The translations under genes and the position numbers were made by a program. Below are positions 55,679-64,000 of a stretch of 64,000 bases of DNA, one piece after another (within the stretch, counting starts at the first letter, position 1; every line of letters begins with the position of its first letter). Below the pieces are notes generated by a model, which worked only from the letters and a program-made list of their open reading frames with translations, was not told where the DNA came from and searched no databases. This stretch comes from Bdellovibrio sp. ZAP7 (lineage in GTDB: Bacteria > Bdellovibrionota_B > Oligoflexia > Oligoflexales > RGVZ01). Location of the stretch: NCBI GenBank assembly GCA_945900755.1, contig CAMDKS010000010.1:1-64000 (forward strand), read 5' to 3'.

Positions 55679-56554
55679 CTAAAGATCTCTATGGACGACG
55701 GTTACCTGAATGCCTTCCACCGGCCTTTCGGCGAGCTCTCTGGCAAGACGTTCAACCATAGAGACACTGCGGTGCTGGCCGCCAGTGCAGCCTATAGCCA
55801 CACGAATGAAGTGCCGGCCTTCTGCAAAATAACTGGGCAGCGAGAACCGGTGCCAGTCTGCAATTTTTTGATACGTTTGTTCCGCAAGTTCCGTTGCAAA
55901 TACAAACTGTTGGACGTCGCGGTCGCGACCATTTTTCTCTTTTAGCTGACGATCAAAATACGGATTTGGCAAGAAACGAACATCGTGAATGCCCTCCACC
56001 GGCCACATCGGTGAATGTTTAAACCCAAAACTGATCAAGACTAGTTGCAGGGACCTCAGAGGTCGGCCCTTGCCGCTATACCGGCCTTCGAGCACTTGCC
56101 GCAATTGCTGCGCTTGCAAATGAGTGGAGTCTAGAATGGCGTCTGCGGCTAGGGCCACGGGCTCTAGAAGTCGGTCTTCTTGCTGGATTTGTTCTTTTAA
56201 GCTGAGCTTTTGGGACCAAAGAGGATGCCTTCGCCGTGCCGTTCCAAATCTTTCTTCGAGAACCTGGTAGTCCGCGCGGACGAACAAAACATCAAGGTCT
56301 ACTCGACTGGCGAGTTCTTTTTTAAGTTTAGGAAAGTTCGCCGCGAAATGTGCATTGCGAATATCCATTCCAAACGCATAGCCAGCTTCTGCGAAAATAT
56401 CGCCCGCCTCGATCAAGCCTATCGTGTCCCAAAGCAATTCGATGGGAAGGTTGTCCACACAGTAGAAACCATTGTCTTGGAGTGTATGAATCGCCGTCGA
56501 GAGCCCTGCGCCAGATAGGCCTGTGACTATGACGACCTTTGGTCTACTGGGCAT
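55679..56554 (-). CDS. rapZ: RapZ/YvcJ nucleotide-binding protein with altered P-loop
   Basis: 291 residues. In E. coli, RapZ binds small RNAs and steers RNase E to control glucosamine-6-phosphate synthase; related proteins bind ATP/GTP. The N-terminal kinase-like half has a P-loop reading GLSGAGLS where GxSGAGKS is expected: the phosphate-binding Lys is Leu18. The C-terminal half keeps GCTGGQHRSV. Starts within the rpoN stop (TGATG, one-base overlap) at the ATG at 56554. The rpoN-rapZ linkage is widespread. Confidence 0.9.
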   Translation of the reverse strand: MPSRPKVVIVTGLSGAGLSTAIHTLQDNGFYCVDNLPIELLWDTIGLIEAGDIFAEAGYAFGMDIRNAHFAANFPKLKKELASRVDLDVLFVRADYQVLEERFGTARRRHPLWSQKLSLKEQIQQEDRLLEPVALAADAILDSTHLQAQQLRQVLEGRYSGKGRPLRSLQLVLISFGFKHSPMWPVEGIHDVRFLPNPYFDRQLKEKNGRDRDVQQFVFATELAEQTYQKIADWHRFSLPSYFAEGRHFIRVAIGCTGGQHRSVSMVERLARELAERPVEGIQVTVVHRDL

Positions 56555-58053
56555 CAAAATGGCTTTCGTCGTTTGCTGCTAGGTAAAATACCTAGTTGTT
56601 CACGGTATTTTGCAATGGTTCGTCGACTAATGTCGACGTTCTCTTTAAGAAGCACATCTAAAAGCTGTTGGTCTGAATAGGGCTTAATTGGATCTTCCGT
56701 TTTAATGATTTCGGCCATTCTACTTTTAACAGCCTCATTAGCCACCGATTCACCGTCGCTTTTGCTAATGGCGCTGTTGAAAAAATACTTTAACTCAAAA
56801 ATACCGCGCGGAGTGTGAACGTATTTATTGGTGGTCACACGGCTAATGGTGGATTCATGAAGTTCCAGAGCGTCGGCGATATCCCTCAACACCATGGGCT
56901 TTAGATACTGAATGCCGTACTCAAAAAAATCTTTTTGGCGTTCTAACACTTTTTCTGTGACCCGCAAAATGGTGCGCTGACGCTGCTCCATGCTTTTGAT
57001 AATCCATCTTGCGCTCTTTATTTTTTCGTCAAGATAGTTTTTGCCTTCGTCGGCCTTGCCAGGTACAGCCTTGCCAGGTACAGCCTTTTTATCCCGCAGC
57101 ATATCTTTGTAGAAAGGGCTTACCTTTAAACGTGGCAAACCATCTTCGTTCATACTGACGACCCACTCCGTCCCCATCTTGAAAACATAGACGTCCGGAA
57201 TAATGTACTGAGTGGCTTCGGGACCAAACTGCCTGCCGGGGATGGGGTCCAAGCCGATAATGACCGCAACATTGGTGTAGACTTGGTCTAAAGTAATGCC
57301 AAGTGCTTTGGCAACAAGCGAATAATTTCTACTCTCTAGGGCGGCTAAGTGACTGCCGATAATTTTTTCAACGATTCCATTTCTAAGCTTAAAATGCCTA
57401 ATCTGGATGAGTAAACATTCTTTAAGATCTCTGGCGGCTATTCCAGGTGGGTCAAAATGCTGAATGGTATCAAGCACACCTTCCGCTATCTCCTTGTCAA
57501 AGCCTTCTTTCGCACAAAGGTCGTCCAAAGAAACGGAAAGATATCCTCGGTCGTCAATATTGCCGGCAATCTGTTCGGCGACCTTAAACTCCTCGGCTGA
57601 AAAATCAACCTCCCGCACTAGCTCCAGCAGATGCTCTTGCAGAGTGTTCGCCTTAGTCACCATGTTTTCATAATTAGCTGTGTCGTCGTCAAACCCATTT
57701 TTTGAGCCTGCGGTCGATGCCTGAGATCTAGATTCTTCGTAATTGGAAAGACGCTCCCAATCAACTTCAGTGTCTTTATCTTTACCAATAGAATCGACGA
57801 TGCCCGCCGCCTCTTCCATGCGGCCACTGACGGCCTCCGCTTCCGTAAATTCTTTTTCAATGGGCGAGAATTCGTCTAATCCTTCATTGGGCACTTCTTC
57901 AAGGACTGGATTTTCTGCCATCTGAGTTTCAACAAATTGCTCTAATTCTAAACGTGACAATTGCAAAAGTTTAATGGCTTGCTGAAGGGCAGGGGTCATG
58001 GCTAAGCCTTGACCTAGTCCGATGCCAAGTGAATGTCCCATTTTAATTGCCAT
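56554..58053 (-). CDS. rpoN: RNA polymerase sigma-54 factor
   Basis: 499 residues. The N-terminal activator-contact region is rich in Gln and Leu (LTPALQQAIKLLQLSRLE), and the C-terminal RpoN box RRTIAKYREQLG recognises the -24 element. A central insertion KAVPGKAVPGKADEGK contains two copies of AVPGK encoded by a 15-base tandem repeat (about 57053-57087). It serves enhancer-dependent promoters, for which at least one activator (12801) is encoded here. Position between lptB and rapZ is the classical one. Confidence 0.96.
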   Translation of the reverse strand: MAIKMGHSLGIGLGQGLAMTPALQQAIKLLQLSRLELEQFVETQMAENPVLEEVPNEGLDEFSPIEKEFTEAEAVSGRMEEAAGIVDSIGKDKDTEVDWERLSNYEESRSQASTAGSKNGFDDDTANYENMVTKANTLQEHLLELVREVDFSAEEFKVAEQIAGNIDDRGYLSVSLDDLCAKEGFDKEIAEGVLDTIQHFDPPGIAARDLKECLLIQIRHFKLRNGIVEKIIGSHLAALESRNYSLVAKALGITLDQVYTNVAVIIGLDPIPGRQFGPEATQYIIPDVYVFKMGTEWVVSMNEDGLPRLKVSPFYKDMLRDKKAVPGKAVPGKADEGKNYLDEKIKSARWIIKSMEQRQRTILRVTEKVLERQKDFFEYGIQYLKPMVLRDIADALELHESTISRVTTNKYVHTPRGIFELKYFFNSAISKSDGESVANEAVKSRMAEIIKTEDPIKPYSDQQLLDVLLKENVDISRRTIAKYREQLGILPSSKRRKPF

Positions 58054-58150
58054 TATTCCCCCCTCAACTGCTTCACTGCAAAGTATACCACCTCTGCACC
58101 TTATAACAACAAATGCCCCATCAAATACTGCGAATTTGGGCTTTTTTGCT

Positions 58151-58900
58151 TTAAAACTTGAAATTTTCTCCCAAATAGCTTTCGCGAACCGCTTTATTGT
58201 TAGCGACCTCGTCGGGTAGGCCGTGGGCTATAATTTGGCCGCTAGCAAGGATGTAGGCTCGGTCACAACTTCCTAAAGTTTCGCGCACATTGTGATCTGT
58301 AATCAAAACACCAAGGCCGTCATTTTTAAGGGACAAGATAATTTGTTGGATTTCGTGAACGGTCACAGGATCAATTCCAGCAAAAGGCTCATCTAATAGC
58401 AAAAATCTTGGCTCAATGATGAGGGCCCTTGCGATCTCCACTCGACGTCGTTCACCGCCGGAAAGTGTCGCCCCCATTGATTTTCGAATGTGCCCCACCT
58501 GAAATTTTTTGAGCAGCTCTTCAAGCCTATCTTGTCTTTGAATGCGTGGAACACCGGAAATCTCCATAACGGCTAGAAGATTATCTTCGACCGTCATGCG
58601 GCGAAAAATACTCATGTTTTGTGGCAAATAGGAAATGCCTTTTTTCGCACGAAGGTGCATGGGAAGATCGGTTATATCCAAGTCGTTCATCATTATTTTT
58701 CCCGACTGTGGTTGGAGTAGGCCTACGACCATGTAAAAACTAGTCGTTTTTCCTGCTCCATTCGGCCCAAGAAGTCCTACGACCTCACCCGTACGCACAC
58801 GAAAACTAACGGAGTTTACAACCTGCCTAGTTTTAAATGATTTGCAAAGTTGGTCGGCTACGAGCTCTGCTCGATCCATTGGATTAGCTTCCATTTTCAT
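58151..58900 (-). CDS. lptB: LPS export ATP-binding protein LptB
   Basis: Cytoplasmic ATPase of the LptB2FGC transporter that extracts LPS from the inner membrane. 249 residues: Walker A GPNGAGKTT, signature LSGGERRRVEIARAL, Walker B LLLDEPFAGIDP, H-loop TDHNV. Its ATG overlaps the lptA stop (ATGA). An alternative ATG is two codons further. rpoN follows after 97 bases. Confidence 0.96.
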   Translation of the reverse strand: MKMEANPMDRAELVADQLCKSFKTRQVVNSVSFRVRTGEVVGLLGPNGAGKTTSFYMVVGLLQPQSGKIMMNDLDITDLPMHLRAKKGISYLPQNMSIFRRMTVEDNLLAVMEISGVPRIQRQDRLEELLKKFQVGHIRKSMGATLSGGERRRVEIARALIIEPRFLLLDEPFAGIDPVTVHEIQQIILSLKNDGLGVLITDHNVRETLGSCDRAYILASGQIIAHGLPDEVANNKAVRESYLGENFKF

Positions 58901-59655
58901 TTTTGGGCCGCCTTCTTGTCGTCGGGCTGAACGACACCCTCAACTCGGTCCGCCTTCACCCAGCCGTTGGTGAGGTCATACTGGATTACTTTGCCGCGAA
59001 CCGTGTCTGTTCCTCTATGCAAAATAGGGTCGCCCTTCATTATAACGATTCTTTTAGAGTTGTTGAAAAAGGCCTCTTGGCCCTCTGCCAAAATCGGCTG
59101 CCCCGTTTCTGGATCAATACGAGAAAATTTCACCGAGCCGATGGCATGAACTTCCGTCACCTCGTGGCCCTCTTTTTCAAAAAAAATCGTGGCCTTATCG
59201 GCCTCAATGCGGATGTCATTTTGAGTGACTACGACGTCTTGCTCCAGCATGAGAGACCCTTGCTCACGAAATCCTGACAGGCTCTTTCCCCAAAATTTGA
59301 CGACACCGTTAGCCGCTGTCTTCGATGCATTTTTTGGGCGTGTTTTGTTTTTTGTTTGGCCCGCGTCTTTCGGGCTGGCGTCTTTGGGCGCGGTCTCTTT
59401 AGTGCCCGAATCCTTTTCTCCCGCACTTTTTTTGCTTCCGCTACTAGGGGTTTTACTTTGGGATTTTTCCTCATCCGTTTGTTGCAATGATGGCTTGGCG
59501 CCCGACTTAGTGGCCGCCGGAGAATCTTTTTCCTCGTCGTCATCGACTAGTTCTGCTCGGGCAATAGATGGCAAAAGAAGTTGGCTGAGGATAGGGGAGG
59601 TAAACGGTACGAACGTTGACATCAGAGTTACTATTTTGCGGCTAAATACATTCAT
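58897..59655 (-). CDS. lptA: LptA-like periplasmic LPS transport protein
   Basis: 252 residues: signal peptide (to about residue 34), a long low-complexity linker rich in Lys, Ser, Ala and Asp (about 38-112), then an OstA-type beta-jellyroll (about 113-240) with segments such as FREQGSLMLEQDVVVTQNDIRI and AIGSVKF. In typical LptA the signal peptide is followed directly by the jellyroll, so the linker is unusual. Overlaps lptB by four bases and starts in the lptC stop. It could alternatively be named LptA/OstA-domain protein. Confidence 0.85.
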   Translation of the reverse strand: MNVFSRKIVTLMSTFVPFTSPILSQLLLPSIARAELVDDDEEKDSPAATKSGAKPSLQQTDEEKSQSKTPSSGSKKSAGEKDSGTKETAPKDASPKDAGQTKNKTRPKNASKTAANGVVKFWGKSLSGFREQGSLMLEQDVVVTQNDIRIEADKATIFFEKEGHEVTEVHAIGSVKFSRIDPETGQPILAEGQEAFFNNSKRIVIMKGDPILHRGTDTVRGKVIQYDLTNGWVKADRVEGVVQPDDKKAAQK

Positions 59656-60260
59656 TTCTTTTTCTTACCCTTCATACCGGACTCAACGGCCTCTGGCCTT
59701 ATGGAGCCAAAAACTCCACCGCGTAAACGCAGTGATTCCTCTTGCATATTGTACGTCATACCGCCCTCGGCAGCAACGAACTCCTCCTTGGAGAGTATTT
59801 TAACGGCCTTGTCTGTGAATGCTTCTGCGGTTTTTTCCGTGTAAAGCAACCACTCCGTTTGAAAGCGGCTTTCGCCCTTGAGTAACTCGACCGCCCCCGT
59901 CAATTCAATGCTTACGATGGCACTTTTTTGCTGGGCTAACGCCGTATCATTAAGAAGTTGCACGACGGCCGAATCTGCCTCTAACTCTTCGCGTGTGTCG
60001 CCTCGCATACGCGACGCCCGCACCTTTTTATCAAAGACAAGCCTGCCATTCTCCATCAGCGTCGCCTTGTCGCTTGCCAATCGAGAAATCCATTCATCAT
60101 CACGATACCGATTCATTTCAAAGCCGATCAACTGGGCCTTAATCGGAGAATTTACAATCACATGCGCAAGGTGAGTGTCACGCTGGTTGATATAAATCCA
60201 TAGGGCCGTCGCCGTTAGTGACAGTGCCAACACCAAAAAAATTATTTTACCTACATTCAT
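59652..60260 (-). CDS. lptC: LPS export protein LptC
   Basis: 202 residues: one N-terminal transmembrane helix (about 5-23) and a periplasmic beta-jellyroll with segments such as LEADSAVVQLLNDTA and SRFQTEWLLYTEKTAEAFTDK. It receives LPS from LptFG and passes it to LptA. Family members vary in sequence, so the call rests on size, topology and position between kdsD and lptA. lptF and lptG are not here. Confidence 0.85.
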   Translation of the reverse strand: MNVGKIIFLVLALSLTATALWIYINQRDTHLAHVIVNSPIKAQLIGFEMNRYRDDEWISRLASDKATLMENGRLVFDKKVRASRMRGDTREELEADSAVVQLLNDTALAQQKSAIVSIELTGAVELLKGESRFQTEWLLYTEKTAEAFTDKAVKILSKEEFVAAEGGMTYNMQEESLRLRGGVFGSIRPEAVESGMKGKKKK

Positions 60261-60293
60261 AATTACCCATAGCCTTTTACTTGCTAGGTAATA

Positions 60294-62935
<2,642 letters not shown>

Positions 62936-63039
62936 TTATGAGACGTGTTAAAAGGCAAGATCTTCACGACCCGAACAACTAAAATTCTAGTCGTTGGAAA
63001 GATATCCTATAGAAGGCCACCTCGTATGGTCAAGCAAAA

Positions 63040-63717
63040 CTAGACAATATTTGGCAACAAAAATGTCGCCAAAAGCTGCATAACGCCGATGTAGTAATTA
63101 GTTAGGTGACTTATCCAGGTCAAGCCTCCCGAAAAGGCCAAAAATAGAAAGATAAAGAACCCGTAAGGCCCCACAATCGCCTCATACCGGTCCCAAAGGT
63201 CTCGGTTTACAAAAGCTCGCATAATCGTAGCGCCATCCAAGGGGGGCAGGGGAATGAGATTTAAAAAGGCGAGCATACCATTCATATAGATCATCGCTGC
63301 TGCAAGCTTTATGATGGGCGCAAACAGCGTCCCAGGCTCGAATATACTCCATTGATATCGGTTGTTTAGGAGTACAAAGAGCATACAAAAAAATCCCAAC
63401 ACAAGGTTTGAAATCGGGCCCGCACTGGCCGTTAACATGGCGTCTCGAACTGGATATTTAAAATTCCGTTCGTCATACGGGACAGGCTTTGCCCAACCAA
63501 AAAACGGCATCCCGAACAATGAGCAGGCGAGAGGCAAGATTATAGTTCCCATTAGATCAATATGAACCGCTGGATTGAGGCTAAGCCGGCCTTGGGCCTT
63601 GGCTGTATTGTCGCCGAGCAAATGGGACGCAAAGGCGTGAGCAGACTCATGAAACGTAAGTGCAAAAAGTATGGCTAAAAAATAGGTTAGCCCTTGAGCG
63701 ATGCTATTTACTGACAT
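63040..63717 (-). CDS. Membrane-embedded M50-family zinc metalloprotease
   Basis: 225 residues, with the ATG at 63717 supported by AGGG six bases before; a longer reading from 63741 is less likely. Four to five transmembrane helices. The catalytic HExxH is in the first helix (TFHESAHAF), and the second zinc-ligand region NLIPLPPLDGATI is near the C-terminus. This is the small SpoIVFB/site-2-protease type. Substrate unknown; in many bacteria this gene precedes trpS and the condensin genes, which are not visible here. Confidence 0.88.
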   Translation of the reverse strand: MSVNSIAQGLTYFLAILFALTFHESAHAFASHLLGDNTAKAQGRLSLNPAVHIDLMGTIILPLACSLFGMPFFGWAKPVPYDERNFKYPVRDAMLTASAGPISNLVLGFFCMLFVLLNNRYQWSIFEPGTLFAPIIKLAAAMIYMNGMLAFLNLIPLPPLDGATIMRAFVNRDLWDRYEAIVGPYGFFIFLFLAFSGGLTWISHLTNYYIGVMQLLATFLLPNIV

Positions 63718-63829
63718 GAAAAGCCCTACCTCCGCCGGCACTGGCGTTGCTCTGGTGGATTTTTATATAAAACCAATGGATCCTAGGCCAAATATTATCC
63801 GTCTCGCCAAAGATTTGATAGAATAAAGT

Positions 63830-63861
63830 TGTAGCCGCCCGATAAATCTTGCGGCGCTACA
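63830..63861. repeat. Hairpin resembling the 34.9-kb palindrome
   Basis: On the minus strand TGTAGCGCCGCAA..., then GCGGCTACA, pair with a two-base bulge. The opening TGTAGYGCCGCAA is shared with the inverted repeat at 34895-34948, and both follow the stop of a minus-strand gene. Confidence 0.4.
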
Positions 63862-63884
63862 GGATCCGAAAAACGTAATCAGCA

Positions 63885-64000
63885 CTATTGCCCAACTTCT
63901 CTGAGTGTGGCAGTAGGATCTTCGCTCTCCAAACACCGTACCAGAAATCTTCCAAATAATGGTAACGCATAATCATAAGCACCCCGACGCACTTTGTAGA
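63885..64000 (-). CDS. 3' end of an unidentified gene (partial)
   Basis: A minus-strand frame enters from the window edge and ends in TAG at 63885-63887. The last 37 residues include RRGAYDYALPLFGRF and end SEDPTATLREVGQ, a natural-looking C-terminus with amphipathic helices. The family is not recognisable from this fragment. The 5' part lies outside the window. Confidence 0.45.
   Translation of the reverse strand, partial: YKVRRGAYDYALPLFGRFLVRCLESEDPTATLREVGQ

Overview
The window looks like a piece of chromosome from a motile, diderm (LPS-bearing) bacterium. Supporting content is two tandem flagellins, a complete run of lipopolysaccharide-export genes (lptB, lptA, lptC, kdsD), a LolA-like carrier, an OmpA-like protein, rpoN, and long exported lipoproteins and beta-barrel-like proteins. 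The mixture of cdaA/ybbR/glmM (c-di-AMP), large NHL-type lipoproteins, HDOD and 7TM-DISM signalling proteins, and the tilS-ftsH-folP-cdaA-ybbR order is most reminiscent of the Bdellovibrionota (Bdellovibrio relatives). That placement is an inference; no rRNA is present to confirm it. No rRNA, CRISPR array, intact insertion sequence or prophage was seen.

Layout. 0-8.9 kb: a truncated receiver domain facing a GAF histidine kinase, a 1563-residue surface lipoprotein, DNA polymerase IV and an OmpA-like protein. 9.2-12.8 kb: purM, pyrB, a nitrilase-family amidase, a candidate structured RNA and a small coiled-coil protein. 12.8-18.2 kb: a PocR-domain sigma-54 activator, a LolA-like protein, a fatty-acyl-CoA ligase and an HDOD protein. 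18.3-20.1 kb: two exported, probably outer-membrane proteins and a matrixin-like metalloprotease with a C-terminal sorting-type tail. 20.2-22.5 kb: quinolinate synthase with its likely partner cysteine desulfurase. 22.5-24.6 kb: two flagellins with a good terminator and a sigma-28-type promoter. 24.6-30.5 kb: tilS, ftsH, folP, cdaA, ybbR.

30.5-34.9 kb is an accessory island: a lipase-like hydrolase, an FAD monooxygenase, a broken small ORF, and a two-gene nucleotidyltransferase / MqsA-like (zinc-pair plus helix-turn-helix) cassette that looks like an unusual toxin-antitoxin or defence module. It separates cdaA-ybbR from glmM-pdxJ-tsaE, which sit inverted on the other side (35-37.6 kb). 37.7-39.1 kb: an MnmC-like methyltransferase and three tRNA genes (Arg-ACG, Ser-GCT, Ser-TGA). 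39.3-44.5 kb: a 7TM-DISM histidine kinase, htpX, malate dehydrogenase and a membrane-anchored zinc-ribbon protein. 44.7-50.8 kb: a small unknown protein, a degenerate metallo-beta-lactamase-fold protein, ftsK, two glycosyltransferases and an exported protein. 51-55.6 kb: the glycine cleavage genes gcvT and gcvH facing gcvP. 55.7-62.9 kb: one long operon pyrG-kdsD-lptC-lptA-lptB-rpoN-rapZ. 63-64 kb: a membrane M50 protease and the 3' end of an unidentified gene.

How it works together. pyrG (CTP) and kdsD (the Kdo precursor) feed LPS core synthesis, LptB/A/C export the product, and rpoN and rapZ add regulation. nadA and the desulfurase form an NAD/Fe-S unit. cdaA and its regulator ybbR signal to cell-wall synthesis through glmM. 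Dispersed palindromes (6.84 and 41.5 kb; 34.9 and 63.8 kb) suggest small repeat families in intergenic DNA.
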